Shown here in pieces: positions 13,501 to 25,896 of a stretch of DNA of 64,000 nucleotides. A model generated the notes under the pieces. It did not search any database and was not told the origin of the DNA. It saw only the letters and a program-made list of their open reading frames with translations. The stretch is from contig NC_039359.1 of NCBI RefSeq assembly GCF_003573695.1, forward strand, positions 95,663,275-95,727,274, in the 5' to 3' direction. Within the stretch, counting starts at the first letter, position 1; each line of letters starts with the position of its first letter. The position numbers and the translations under genes are program-made. This stretch comes from Papaver somniferum (Eukaryota > Streptophyta > Magnoliopsida > Ranunculales > Papaveraceae).

Positions 13501-13957
13501 TGATTTGAAGATCGCCCACCTTGTTTTGGAAAATGACGGACAAGGTCGGGTATTTTGTTCCAACAATTCTAGACACACCGAAAAAATCGTACCGACAAAA
13601 CCATAAGAGGGGCCCGATGGTCCTTTACCATTCCTTCTAGCATTGGGATATGTGCAGGGTAAAATACTCTTTTTCTATTTTACTTTTTCTGTGTGTTGAT
13701 CATCTTCGTTAAAGCTCTAACAACATGATTTCCATGGCGATTACTCTAGAGTCTAGAGTATGGCCTCTTGATATGACATTGTATATTGTATTTCACATTT
13801 TGTGTTTTTTTATAACTTTTTATCCTGGGCCTATTAATCAAAGACCCAACGCTTCTAAAAAAAAAATCAAAAGAAAGAAAAAAACAAGGAATCAAGGTGC
13901 TTACTTTTTGACCGCTAATATGACTTACCAAATCAAGTTATGTGAGTTGAAATGGTA
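10554..13957. other. Intergenic spacer, no gene recognised
   Basis: AT-rich DNA with no ORF that resembles a protein. It holds a diverged direct duplication (11693-11770 and 11826-11897) and a stretch with recurring GTCGTC/GACGA words (11940-12480). The rest shows nothing I can name. Confidence 0.6.
11693..11897 (+). repeat. Diverged tandem duplication, period about 130 bp
   Basis: Two copies share 'aaagtat.ccccttgtttttat', 'aatga' and 'cccttc.caacctaac.acca.tact' in the same order. They start near 11693 and 11826. Confidence 0.6.
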
Positions 13958-14071
13958 GTTGAAGAAAGAAAAGAAAAAGGGGGACTAATATGACTTTAAC
14001 ATCTTTGCTCTTTTCGGCTCATTCAATCTTATGCTCTGAGAGAAACCTTAGGAGTTTCCAAATTCATGCAG
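13958..14071 (+). pseudogene. Truncated duplicate of exon 1 of the gene at 15698
   Basis: This stretch matches 15668-15826: the same purine-rich leader, 'atgactttaacatct', then after a gap 'ctcattcaatcttatgctct.agagaaacct.aggagtt' and 'attcatgca'. The middle of the transit-peptide coding part is missing and no downstream exons follow. It is therefore a partial copy about 1.7 kb upstream of the intact gene, in the same orientation. No start codon matching that of the gene is kept. Confidence 0.75.
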
Positions 14072-14093
14072 ATTTATCTAATTAAGGACATGA

Positions 14094-14145
14094 CTATATA
14101 TATATATATATAAGGGTATTAACGACTTTTAATAATAATAATAAT
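14094..14145. repeat. TA and AAT microsatellites
   Basis: A (TA) run of about nine units near 14095-14112 and an (AAT) run near 14129-14145. Confidence 0.85.
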
Positions 14146-14421
14146 ACGAAATTTAATTATTTTTTTAATTAAAGGCTTGATATTATGAGTAATTCGTGGA
14201 TGGGGCCTTATCCTAGTTTCTCCTGGGTTTGATATTATGGGTAATCAATGGGTGGGGCCCTACCATAGCATTAAGTTGATACATCAAAACCTCCGTTTAA
14301 GGAAAATACCATCTGAAACCTTATTCTCACCGCAACCCCCTCATCAAAACCATGGCGGCCATTAAGACGAAGCGAATCTCCAGACAGGAGGAGTGAGGAA
14401 AGAAGAAAACTGTTACTCAAT

Positions 14422-14909
14422 ATGCGAAAAAGTATTGGTATGATATCAAGGAAAAGATACCGGTTTCTGAGACTCAAGAAACGAAGAATTTCTCTGCGTT
14501 TAAAGCGTTTGAAGCGTTTTTTTTCCTTTCTACTGAACAATTGGGATCAGTACAAACAAGACTTTGAAAAGGTTCATGGCGAAAACACAGAAGATGTGGG
14601 TGTGAAGGCTGGCATTCCTGCTGAGATTTCCCCTGCATTGGAAGGATGTAGTGCTGATCTTAAGGAGAAATTGGAACCTTACAGGAAAGAGATTGAAAAG
14701 GTTTATGGTGGAAGCGCAGAATATGTGGGTATGAAGGCTGACTGTGCTGCTGAGCCAACACCAGCAGAAGTTGAAGTTGATCGAAGCTTATTGGCGCTCT
14801 ATTATTGCATGGTGATAATGCAGAAGATGTGGCTAGGTTGACAAGTGTTGCTGGGTGCTTAGGGTTCTTCTCCGTTTACTTCTATGTTCTCCACCTCCTT
14901 TTTCCTTAA
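14422..14909 (+). pseudogene. Decayed ORF with a threefold HG.NAEDV-type repeat
   Basis: The frame from 14422 encodes a basic start, then two related blocks: EKVHGENTEDVGVKA and, about 45 residues on, EKVYGGSAEYVGMKA. A third related block (LHGDNAEDVARL) follows only in another frame, reached by a one-base shift near 14781-14790. That frame runs on to a hydrophobic C-terminus and a TAA at 14907-14909. I read this as one gene with internal repeats and a frameshift, or as a fragment missing its first exon. I do not recognise the family. The basic start (14422-14520) may not be coding. Confidence 0.4.
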
Positions 14910-15054
14910 ATATTTTGTCTGCTTCATATGCAAGTGCTTTTTATCCTTTCACTTTGAGAAACTTAATATAGATAATGTAACTTGAGCACCTTAATAATTA
15001 TTGGTTCAAGTTTTGTTTTGCTAAAAAAAAAAAATACCATCATCTTGTAAAAAC

Positions 15055-15351
15055 TCAATGCCTTGAGTAAATTTGATAAACTGCTTTCTCTTCCAAGGTG
15101 GAGTCAAACACCTCACAGTGCTTTCCGAATCCCCTCTGAGATGTACATAAACGAAGTACCTTGAATTGCAGCCTCGGGTTGAGTGTCACTGCTATGCCGG
15201 TATGGACCTTAGGAAAACTGCCAAGACTGGTTTTAGGACTGGGTATCTTTCTCCATTCTCGTGTTGCTGGTTTACAGATGCAGTAACTTGGAATCCGGGA
15301 AGTTTCTGGTTTACTGACACAACAAAAGCAAAGAACCAAAATGTGATGCAC
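15055..15351 (-). pseudogene. F-box-associated domain fragment
   Basis: The minus strand encodes about 98 residues with the hallmark of the F-box associated interaction region: YCICKPATREWRKIPSPKT, then a GIAVTLNP...FKVLRLC strand pair and CEVFDSTL. Plant F-box proteins of this type carry an N-terminal F-box that recruits SKP1 and a C-terminal region that binds the substrate. Here the F-box and most of the C-terminal part are absent, and no start or flanking exon is visible, so this is a gene fragment. It lies convergent to the intact gene at 15698. Confidence 0.65.
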
Positions 15352-15697
15352 AATCGATCATAATATCATTTACTGTTTTGGCACGTCATAGTGTTTGGGT
15401 CCTAAGCGGTTAGGCGAGTTACACGTCATATACAATTTCAGTAGTTACAATGCTATCAAAATGCTGGTCATGCTCAGCAACTTGTAAGTCGCAATACCAA
15501 GTTGGCAGTTTATATACAATTTCACAACTAGCAAAAGAGAGTCAGAGAGACAAGGACATGTTGGACATTTCATCAATGGATAAGGCTCCTTCATTAGAAC
15601 TTATTCTCCACCCACTGGCAAAGATATTACAAGGTTTATATTGAAAACAAAGGACTAAAAATGTTGGTTGAAGAAAGAAAAAAGAGAGAGAAGAAAC

Positions 15698-16499
15698 ATG
15701 GCTAAGATGACTTTAACATCTCAGCCTAGCATCAGTTTTCTTGTTCAAAAACCATTACTAGCCCCTTTTCCACTCATTCAATCTTATGCTCTTAAGAGAA
15801 ACCTAAGGAGTTATCATATTCATGCAAAATTGGGTAAGATCAGTTTGTAAATTTGTGTATTTGTTTTTCATAAAAATTCTCCCCATATTATTATACTTAG
15901 GAAAAATTCTGTATTGTAGGTGGAGCAGATGAAGGCATCAAGAAACCAGATGACAAAAAGAAATTCATCACCAAAGAAGAGGAACCAGAACAGTAAGCAT
16001 TTTCATTTGGTTGGTTCATCTTTGATTACAGTTTGTCATTTTGGACGGCGTTTTATAGGCAAAAGCATGTATATTATTTAACTTGACTACAACTGCCTTA
16101 CATTGATATATCTTGCCTTCACCCAAGTGTTTTTGGCCATTCCTAACACGATTGCATTGAGAAGAAAAATAGATGGAGGAGTCCATTGATAATGGAAACA
16201 GTATATAAACTACTTAACCGATCAAATAAAATTTAACTTTCTAAAGCATTATACACAAAATTTAGTAGTTAACTGTTTTGCTAGCATTGTAGAGTCAAGA
16301 AAGATCCAAGTTCTGAATCCATACAAGAGTTTTGATTTGGCAAACTGTGTGTAGGTATTGGCAGACAGCAGGAGAAAGGGAAGGAGAGAATCCAATGATG
16401 ACACCCCTCCCATACATCATCATTTTCGGAATGTCTACTCCTTTCATAATCTTAGCAATTGGTTTCTTCAACGGTTGGATAAAAGTCCCTATTCGATAA
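15698..16499 (+). CDS. Small plastid-targeted single-pass membrane protein (3 exons, 117 aa)
   Basis: Exons 15698-15833, 15920-15992 and 16355-16499 join in frame through GT..AG introns of 86 and 362 bp and encode 117 residues. The first 40 or so residues are Ser/Leu/Lys-rich with few acids, as in a chloroplast transit peptide. A charged stretch follows (about 48-70), then a Glu-rich EGENPMMTP segment, one hydrophobic helix (about 88-108, IIIFGMSTPFIILAIGFF) and a short tail NGWIKVPIR. This is the architecture of small nuclear-encoded thylakoid proteins of the photosystems or the NDH complex. I cannot name the family. The first ATG gives the start; a second Met at residue 4 is possible. An AATAAA signal lies near 16687. 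Confidence 0.75.
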
Positions 16500-16686
16500 G
16501 CAAAGCGGGACTGAGAACTTACAGAAGAAAGAAAGACGATTAATGGTAAACAGCTGAAAAACAACATTTTGCAATTTTCACATTCAACTTTCCACTACCC
16601 CAAATCGCTTTATATAATATGTATACGTTGTCAATTTGTAAGCTTTTTCTTGAATGGGTGTGCTCATGTACTTGTTATGTTTCTGT

Positions 16687-16692
16687 CAATAA
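16687..16692 (+). terminator. Polyadenylation signal of the plastid-protein gene
   Basis: AATAAA about 190 bases after the stop codon, followed by a T-rich stretch. Confidence 0.5.
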
Positions 16693-17314
16693 AAATTTTC
16701 TTGTGACAAATAAATACCGTCTGTTCTAGCTGCCATGAGGTTCATAACATCGAAACACAGATTAATCTACACTGATCTTTAGAGTAGGATTCACGATTTA
16801 GTTGTATGGAGGAAGAAAATAGGGGAGATTGAAGATAAAGGAAAGGGAGTTTCTGCAGGAGTTGCTTCCCTATGGGCTTAAACATCCTTCTTGCCAAATC
16901 ATTTGTGGGCCTTCTGAAATATGAAAAGACACCCAAGAAAAGTACACAAACACTATCCTTGTTGAAAAACAAACATGCCGTGTACTCTGCAATTCAAAGA
17001 ACAAATATTATCTGCTTACACTGACTGTCCAAGGACAAATAACCTTATATAGATTGTTTCTGCTGTCTCAAATCCAGTAACAGCATCAAATAAACTTCGA
17101 TTTGCCACCGCAAAGACGAATGGCAAGGTGAAGGGTGGATTACTTCTGAGTATTGTAATACTTGAGCTGCTTTCCAACAAAAATCAACCTTTGCTGATCT
17201 GGAAAACAAGACTCAAGAAAATTGAAAAGCTGAAGGCTGGACTCCTTCAGTAAAATTCAAGAAAACAGACGAGCCTCACAAAACGAATTTATCTGCTTAA
17301 AAACAAGACTCGCA

Positions 17315-20300
17315 TTAATTTTGAGAATATGCCCTCTCAAACAGTGACTCATCGCAATGTGGGTCAAGCCAATCCCTAGGGGAATTCTTGGGCATGGAGC
17401 TGCTACCTTTGCTGCTTCCAACGAGTTCACGCAAATTCTCGACCTTGTTCTCTCTTCCTGCTCCCAAGTATTTCCTGTCTGCGTCCTTAAGTTTTTGCCT
17501 AAAACGCTGCTTACGGCCAGAGGTGGAGCTCAGCTCTTGCTGCTTCACTTGAAAAGGAGGTGTCCCGTGTGGGCCCAAGTAGATCTTCTCTTCTTCTTTA
17601 CTAACCTGGCAACACATTGAAGGCCATCAGTACAAATATTCTGGGTATAAACTTTTATTATTGAAAGAAGAAGGTTATTCATAAAGTCTAGAATGCTGTG
17701 TTCGATAGGTTTCTGCCGGTAAAGGGACGAATTTTACGATGCTCTAAGTTCAGATCAAATTCTTCTCGAGTACAATTTTCGTGAGGAATTTGCTTAAAAG
17801 TTTAGTATAAATATATATCTTGTGAGTTCTCATTCAAGCTAATGAGTGTCATGAAATATGAAAACATATCGATGCCCAAGTATAAAAAAGTAACTTTTTT
17901 AGTCATCATCCATGTTTTTGTAAGGACCAGATGTTGGCTTTTTATGAGTTACGCAACAAATCAAGTGTAGTTTAAAGTTAATACATGATTAGCTTGAATT
18001 GGCCTGGAGTTGTTATAATCTGGATTAAAGTGATACAAGTTTAATCATGTAAAGATTAAGATTAAGTATATGTAGCTAGGTAAAGTGGTGTCTCTCTAAC
18101 TCATGATGGAAAGCTTAGTGACAGACATATACAGGGCAAGTTAAAGACGACTCTCTTCTAGCCCCTTGCAATAAAAGCAAATAAATTTTATCCGTCATTC
18201 AATCAGAAATAAAAAATATAAGCCATAAACATATAAATTAGCTTCCTGATTCTTACATTCGATGTTTATGCACTGTTTACGATGTTATTCCACTAAGTTG
18301 ATGTAATTACTGATTACATACTGTTGCTAAAGCTGTAGAGATGGAATAAGTACAAACTTGTGGCTATTAATGAATCTATCTAAATTTTATGATCTTTTCA
18401 GGCATCTATGGTGTTTGTACTATATATGGTGCTGATTCTATGAGTTGTTGTAAAACAAGTCTAATACTAGAGATAAGTCTTTTTCGGCATACAGATGTAG
18501 TTCTTCTGACACAGGATTTATACTCTTCCTACATGCCTTTAAAGGGTGAAAAATAGTATAAAGAGTACTGAATTAGTCGTAGAAGATTCATCTATCAACA
18601 TGCAGACTTTTACTTCTTCATATGTTCAAAGAGTAGCAGCAAGAGGACGATGAAAGAACACTGAGAACAGTTATTGCTCATACAACAGATCTTTTCTGTT
18701 CATACAGAGGTTTCTGCATCAGTTTTCTCCATGTTGAAGTCCTTTATTTCGACTAAATAAAGGTCGCAGAGAAGTTTACTTACACCAGTATATTTGGACT
18801 TCAAATTAAAGTTGTTCATCGTAACTATATAATCTGACTTTTCGGTTTTAAAAGCTGCAAATTGTAAACTATCTATACCTTTTATTACCAGACTAAGTGT
18901 CGCCAAAGTGATGCTCTGAGAGAAATTAACAGTTTTCATGAGAATGCATGTGACTATTTGGGTTTGCTTGTATTTCATTTTGGAAGTTACGAGTATGCAT
19001 TACCCTAAAAGTGACTCGTACTTACAACATCTAAACTCGGTGATTATTATGACTCTTAGATGTCATAATTTTACGAGAAGAATCATAGAGATGGAATAAA
19101 TACACATTTAATGATATTACTGAATTCTATCTAAAAGGATGGTATGTATGTTGTTTGTACTATGTATGCTGCTGATTGTATAAGTTGTAGAACATGTCAT
19201 TACTAGGGTTAATATCTGATTTCAGCATTTGGTTAAGTTGTTATCATGTTTCGGCTAAGTAATGATGATAAAAGAGCTGAAAATCTAATAAATAAAATAA
19301 CCCTTGAAAAACTAACCTTTGAAACAGAGATTTTATTGTCCTTCACTTCTGGAACATCCAGCTTAATTAGATCAGATTCTCCAACTGACAAGCTTGGGAT
19401 CTCAAACCCGTCGGTATCTGTACAAAGAAATATCCAAGGTAAAAGAAATTAGTTAATGCGTCTGTAAATATGAAAAGTAACTCGTGCTGTTAAGTTTCAG
19501 ACTGGTTTATGTTTTGAACAGCTGTGTTTACTTTAGGAATCACAAGTAACAGATGAACTAATTGTATAGCTTTAAAGGAGAAACCCAAGTATGGTACCAC
19601 ATACTTCCACCAGTTGTAAAATTTCATATAGTACTCCCTCCGTTCCACAAAAGGTGGTTCTTTCACTTTTTCGATTTTGCCTAAAAACGGAGGTAGTATT
19701 GCAGTGAAACATTTCTTATAAACATCACATGATGTCCAACATTTAAATCACGTAATCAAGAATCAGTATTACTAGACTGTTACTTTTATTGACTTAAAAG
19801 GCATCAAGACACAAGATTTTTCACCTCTGAAAACAAAAAGTGCAATGTCAGTGCAATCGAAAAAAACTCATGACATTGAGATTCCGGGAAATCTTAATCA
19901 GATAGAGTACTCACAAACAAAAGCTTAAAAGCCTACGTGTAAGTCAAATACGTGGGATGCTATTTCGGAGGTCTAAAATCAGCTATAAAAGAGATCCATG
20001 TTGTGGAGTTTCTCATAACTATGACTATGACAGAGTCACAGAATAAGTGTCACAAAAGCAGGAAACATGTCAAAAACTTAGATTTTCCATTTCAGGTAAG
20101 AACCCCAAGTCAAATGGATCCATGTGTTTCTTTAAATTCAAAGTAGTCCAATCAAGCCATACACATGGTCACAGGTCACTGACCGGCCAGATAACACGAT
20201 AAATGATAAAGGGTTAAGCTATTCGAGGTAATGACTGGAGACAACAATCACCCAAAGAGACCTATCAGATTACTTTTAAGTTTTAAACTAATTTGTTTCA

Positions 20301-20763
20301 CAAATCTTTATCAATCACACTGACGTGTAGGCGGCATCAGCCTTTGCAGTGATATTGCTTTCTTTGCTGTTTGCTGTTGTGCAATCCAATCATGTTAACC
20401 AACAAATACATTACAGTCCCTTCTCTACAACTATCTTAAGGGGTCACAACTAGGCCCAAATGGACAACATTCATTCTTATATAGTTATATTGTGCTTCCT
20501 CCTACCAGTAATTAGAATCTCAACAACAGTTCAATAAATTTGGCCATCATCCCGAAGCCTAAAAGAGCACTCATATTAATCATGAATTACCTAAGTAAGA
20601 AAATAAACTAACATGAAACTTGAACACCCAAATCAAACCCGATCAAAATTCAATATAGGAGATGCCATAACATAAGAGAATGGATAAATAAAGTGAAAAA
20701 GCCCTTACCCCACTCATCGTCTTCTTCGATTTGAGGAGTGGATTGAACTAAATTCGGATCCAT
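17315..20763 (-). CDS. Conserved small acidic-to-basic plant protein, unknown function (3 exons, 148 aa)
   Basis: Minus-strand exons 20763-20709, 19417-19317 and 17605-17315 join at GT..AG sites with no frame break (introns 1,291 and 1,711 bp). The ATG has good context (A at -3, G at +4). The N-terminus is acidic (IEEDDEWDTDGFEIPSL). The last exon gives a YLGPHGTPP motif, a basic RKQRFRQKLKDADRKYLG stretch, GRENKVENLRELV and a C-terminal DWLDPHCDESLFE motif. The clean splicing and the motif-like ends argue for a real gene. I do not recognise the family; the charge pattern suggests a nuclear or nucleolar protein, which is inference. Intron 1 contains a Stowaway-like MITE. Extra small exons cannot be excluded. 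Confidence 0.75.
19634..19696. mobile_element. Stowaway-like MITE remnant in intron 1
   Basis: Terminal inverted repeats CTCCCTCCGTT and AACGGAGGTAG (10 of 11 paired), flanked by TA at 19632-19633 and 19697-19698. This is the Tc1/mariner Stowaway signature; the body is only 63 bp. Confidence 0.8.
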
Positions 20764-20880
20764 TGAAAAGAGATGATCATGGATTTCAATGGCAACAGGG
20801 CGTGGAAAGCCCGGAACTTTCAAACGAAGATTAATTACAAGAAAAGCTGATAACAAAAATTCGGAAGGAAGATTTCTTAC

Positions 20881-22011
20881 AGACCTAATTAAATTACTGG
20901 AGGAATAACAGATTTCTATTTAATGATTGGGGAGAACTTAAGAAACAACAGATAAAGCCTGATAAGATGCTCGTGAAACCTAAAACATGGCGAGTATCGA
21001 AATTTTTAAATGCAGAATCGATCGAGATTATTTAAATATTGGGAGTAGTTTTTCTTTCTTTTTTTAAAGCTTGTCCGGACTCTGGATACACGTCCAGAAC
21101 TAGAAGTAATAAGTCAAAAAACAAGAAGTTAGCTTGGGTATAAAACTTCAGAACAATTTCTATAAGCAAAAAAATCGATTTTTTGTGAAGCAAAATATCC
21201 TGGCTTCTTACTTCTGTTTGTAGTATCCAAACACGCTATTAAAAGTCGAAAAATCAGAAGTCAGTGTGACAATAATTTTTCAAAAAGACTTTTAAAAGCA
21301 GAAAAACCCGTTTTTGTGAAGCAAAATAGTTTTATGCCTGGCTTCTGATTCTGGTATCCAAACACACTATTAGTAAATTTGACAATCAACAAGATAGAAA
21401 CAAAAGCAGGAAATGCTTTTGGACTTATAAGTTAAAAAGTAAATACGTAAGTTTGGCAATCAACAAGGTAGACGTCAAAATATATTTGGTAATTGTTAAA
21501 AACCCGTAACATCATTGTTTTTGTTTGTTGTTGCAAAGACAATTTATGCGGTGAAAGAAACATAATTTTCAAACGATATCGGATTTTTTATACAAGAAAA
21601 TATATTAAGAAAATGAGAGAACCATGGCTTTCTAATTGTTTCGTCTTGGATATATGTAACCTATCCTTAGTCTTGCTCCATAGGATAGGTTCTTGTCAGC
21701 TGAGTTGATGTCTTTGAAGTCCAGGATGTTGTAACACTTTGTTTTGGAAGATGCAATACTTGTTTCAGATATGTGAGCCGATGGGGTTGGTGTTGCATTT
21801 TCGGGTCCCCACAAAACAAAATACTTATGGGTTGGTGTTGCATTTTTGTGTCCCTATAACACAAATGAAAAAGAATTCCAGCATTTGACATATGACGAAG
21901 TAATAAAATATCAATTATTTGCAGCCAACAACAAGACTGTTATAGAAAACTATGTAACTAAAACATTGACTACTTATTATTCATTCCAGTTCTCTTCATA
22001 TTGTAGCTAAC
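20881..22011. other. Intergenic spacer with short direct repeats
   Basis: No gene recognised. It holds a diverged tandem duplication (21150-21372) and two nearby copies of 'gggttggtgttgcatttt' (21783 and 21828). Confidence 0.55.
21150..21372 (+). repeat. Tandem duplication, period about 120 bp
   Basis: Two copies share 'tttttgtgaagcaaaata', 'ctggcttct.a.ttctg', 'tatccaaacac.ctatta' in order. The arrangement resembles a decayed MITE, but terminal repeats are not evident. Confidence 0.6.
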
Positions 22012-24431
22012 TGTTAGAGCATTGCTCGGTCGAACTCGCATGTGTTGCTATCTCAAGCATGTTTGTCAATGTTAGTGATCAAAACTATAAGTCTTGATTT
22101 CTAGTCTATTATAGCTAAGTCTCGGACTAGGATAGAAAGTGTAGTTGAGCTCAAGGACTTCATGGTAATTTATCATACAAGTAGAAGAACTACTCAAGGA
22201 ACCGGTGGAACTTCTCGACAAAAAGGCATGTGAAGACTTGAACTTATCTCAAAAGTATATATACTCTATCTCCCACTCTTTGAGACAAGAAGTCGTATGT
22301 CTATATATATAGACTTGGATTATACACATTTGGTATTTCGAGCCGAGTATACCTCGCCTATCTATATCTCGAAATATGTGTTGGTAAGCTTTTCGCTTTA
22401 ACCAAGTTTATCTTTACCATGTGACGAAAGTCATGATATGTTTCAATCATCTTGAAAATTGCTTTGACGAGAAATGGTGTAACAACTGTATAACGTCCTC
22501 TAAGAATGTTTCAATGATTGAAATGAGAGTTTAGATTACATAACCAATGGTGGACATAAGAATTGTTGTGGAAATACATTTATGTATAAGTCTTATTCCT
22601 TGAATCAGAGTTTGTGAACTTTGTTGATCAAGAGAACCGGAAGAATGGTGTGAGCCAAGTCCGCGAACTGTCGAAGTTCTCAAACCCGAGAATTTATGCT
22701 GGAGTTGACAAACTACTTGCGTGAAGCACAGTCCGCGAACCGGCGAAGTTCTCAAACCCGAGAATTTCTGCCGGAGTTTGTAAACTCTGCCCGGTAACTT
22801 AAGTCCGCGAACCTAGTCTGCGAACTTGAGAAGGTTATATATCTGAAGATGGTTTCTGAACTTAAACTTAAAAAGACTAAGGATGCAATTTGCAAACCGT
22901 GGCTATAAAAGTTCATGAACCGATTCAAGTGAATCAAATCATCTTTGCTTCAATTGTGTCTTGTGTAGTACATAAGATTTCCTTGCAATAGAACAACTCT
23001 CTAACTAGTTCATTTGAAGTCATTTGAACTAGTTATGGTGAAGAAGAACATGGTTGATATGAAATGCTCATATGGCTAACCATTTGGTTAACTATTGTTG
23101 AACCAACAAGTGCATACGTTTGGGTACGGTTAACAAACCTAGAAGCATGCATTGTCAAGTGTGTATAACAAGCTAAGTTTTCGATCTAACGGTTGAGAAA
23201 TATTAGCTTGAATCTAAGGTTTTCATCTAACGGTGGATATTGATTGCTTTTTTTACCAAGGTAACCTAGTTGCAAACCCTGATTTGAAAGACTATATAAA
23301 GGAGACATCTAGTATTGTGCAAAACTAATCCTCAAACCTTACGTGTGATACTAGTTTGCTTGTTAGAGTCGTTTCTCCTTTAACCTTTAGTTTTCTTCTT
23401 CTAAAACCAGGTTAACGACTTAAAGACTTCATTGGGATTGTGAAGCCAGACCGATACTACTTTTATCGTAGTTGTGTGATCTGATCTTGCATCTTCTATC
23501 GTACGAGTACAATCAGATTGATTGGTTTGAGATTGATATCTCCTATAGGAAAGATATAAAAAATAATCACAAACATCTTCGTCTCATTGTTTGTGATTCC
23601 ACAACATCTTGTTTCGCTACCATACAATTAAGATTGTTGTGAGGTGATTGATAACTCTAGGCTGTTCTTCGGGAATATAAGACCGGATTATCAATTGGTT
23701 CTTGTTCACCTTGATTATTATCAAAAGACGGAACAAAACCTTTAGGGTTTATCTGTGGGAGACAGATTGATCCTTTGATAGACTTGTCAGTATGAGACAG
23801 ATTTGTTTATTGTCAAAGCCTGCGATTTTGGGTCGTAGCAACTCTTAGTTGTGGGTGAGATCAGCTAAGGGAATCAAGTGCGCAGTATCCTGCTGGGATC
23901 ATAGGCGTAGGGAGTACAATTGTACCTTGGATCAGTGGGAGACTGATTGGGGTTCAACTACAGTCCAATCCAAAGGTAGCTTGGAGTAGGCTAGTGTCTG
24001 TAGCGGCTTAATAAAGTATGTGTTCAATCTTGACTAGGTCCCGGGGTTTTTCTGCATTTGTGTTTTCCTCATTAACAAAATTTCTGGTGTCTGTGTTATT
24101 TCAATTTCCGCATTATATTGTTTTATCTTTATAATTGAAATAATACAGGTTGTGCGTTAGATCATCAATTAGAGTAATCCAACCTTTGGTTGTTGATTGT
24201 CATTGATTGATCCTTGGATATTGGTCTTTGGTACCATCCAAGTTATTCCTTGTATTTGATTAGAACTCGCAGTTTCTTCTTGAGTAAATAAAATCAAGAG
24301 AGAGATATAAACTCGTTGATATAATTTTAATTGATTGAGTCTTGTTGATTCTCTTAAAACTATAATCGAGTTTGTCCATACAGATTGCTAAGCGAAATAT
24401 TGGGTGTTGTTGTTAGACCCCCGCTTTTTCA
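22012..24431 (+). mobile_element. E1: solo LTR of a copia-like family (2.4 kb)
   Basis: It starts TGTTAGAGCATTGCTCGG and ends GCTTTTTCA. The same start follows a polypurine tract at 49157-49171, and the same end occurs reversed at 38409, which fixes both LTR borders. No PBS or internal DNA follows 24431, so this is a solo LTR. The TGTTAGAG start after AAAGGGGGAGAT is typical of the SIRE/Maximus group of Ty1/copia, but no coding region proves the class. Flanks CTAAC and ACAAC share only three of five bases, so no clean target duplication is seen. Confidence 0.75.
22659..22812 (+). repeat. 72-bp repeats with GTCCGCGAAC headers inside E1
   Basis: GTCCGCGAAC at 22659, 22731 and 22803, spaced exactly 72 bases. 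The first two units share GAAGTTCTCAAACCCGAGAA; the third is truncated. Confidence 0.8.
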
Positions 24432-24928
24432 ACAACATATAGATTTGTACTCTAGTTATATTAGTTAAGAGATATATAATTTTACTATTTTATTAACAAC
24501 ATGTGATTCAGTGCATTAACATTATAGGATGAAAAGCAACCATTCCTTGTGTGAGAGCTTTTCTTTCTCCATTCTTTGTAATGCAAACACATCAGTACAA
24601 AAGAGATGACAAAAAAATAAGTAAGCATAGACTCATAGAATAATGCATAGATGAATAAATGGTCAACATTTTTTTATATCCTACTACATGTGTCACCACA
24701 TGCTTGAACCTTACATCAATTCATCAAACAAAGGAATTTTAGCTTGTTCTGAACCTAAAACCATAATTAACCTAATAAACAACAAAAAAGAAAATGTAAT
24801 ATGATTCATAAATCTCCAATTACCGATACAACAATTTTGAAGATATTTTTAGAGATTGAGATAGTGACATTTATCTTGCACATATACATGAAGTGGAACC
24901 TTCCAGTGGAATTGGAATCGTATATACC
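24432..24928. other. AT-rich spacer, nothing recognised
   Basis: No ORF or repeat signature. It ends in ATACC, the target duplication of element B. Confidence 0.6.
24924..24928 (+). other. Target site duplication, left (ATACC)
   Basis: Identical to 35887-35891 immediately beyond the 3' LTR. Confidence 0.9.
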
Positions 24929-25627
24929 TGCTGATGGTGGTTTTTAGTTCATGGCTAAAATTGTAAAACTTTGCATTTAATATGCTGTCATTCTACAAAG
25001 AGACAGAGCCATGTAAAAGTGATGAGTTCACAATCTTTTCACTTGCGCAGTTATTGAGCAAATCAATATATTTACATGAAATTTATCCAGAATGGTGCAT
25101 GTAGCAACAATCCCAGATATTCTATAAATTTCGACACCTTGCCTGTATTATTCATTAATATAAGGCTCATTGAATACTTTCTGTGCTATGTTCCCTGGCT
25201 GAACCCTTAATATTGATATGACATGGCAATTATTGTTCACTCGCAAGCTGAGTAGCATGAATTTCCCGAAGTATCAAGGTTAAGGTTTGCATAAAAATAC
25301 TCAATCGGAAAGCGTGTTGTTTTATGGAAATAAATTTAAAGAACTCTATGTCAACATGCACAATTCAATCAATTTTGTGACAATTCACAAGATTCAAATA
25401 CCAACCTGATTAATTTGCAAAAAGTAAGGTTTTTGCGCCCTACGCAGTATATCAGATCCTGCTGGTCGAAGTTAAACCTAGGCAAACTAGGCAAAGAAAA
25501 CAAGGAATAAAAGAGGAGCCGCGTAAAATAGGAGCATCAACAAAGGGAGGTGTGGCCGTGTCATGGTCCAGCCGGCGCCACCAGCAGATGACCACGACCT
25601 CATGCTGCTTGTCGACCCTCTTCTTTG

Positions 25628-25896
25628 ACCAATTAGGTCGCTCTAAATCCTCCACATGCACATGAGGTGTGGTCGGGTCCATACCTTGTCGGCCTTCTTT
25701 CCATCGACCAATCAGGTCGCTTTAAATCCGCCACATGCACATGAGGTGTGTCCGGTCCCATACCTTTCCAGCCCTCTTTCTATCGACCAATCAGGTCGAT
25801 TTAAATCCGCCACGCGCACTAGAGATGTGTCCACGTCCTATGTTTGGCCGACCCCATTTCCTATTGACCTATCAGATCGCTCTAAACCCGCCACAG
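25628..25896 (+). repeat. About 80-bp tandem repeats in the LTR of B
   Basis: Three and a half units, each starting ACCAATCAGGTCGCTTTAAA and followed by a CCACATGCACATGAGGTGTG segment. The same array lies in the 3' LTR at about 33798-34066. Confidence 0.85.

Noticed and set aside
18700..18978. 92-codon minus-strand ORF inside intron 2 of the 148-residue gene
   Set aside because: AT-rich intron DNA; the flanking exons already join in phase without it.
22012..22016. Target duplication for E1 (CTAAC versus ACAAC)
   Set aside because: Only three of five bases agree, so it is not claimed.
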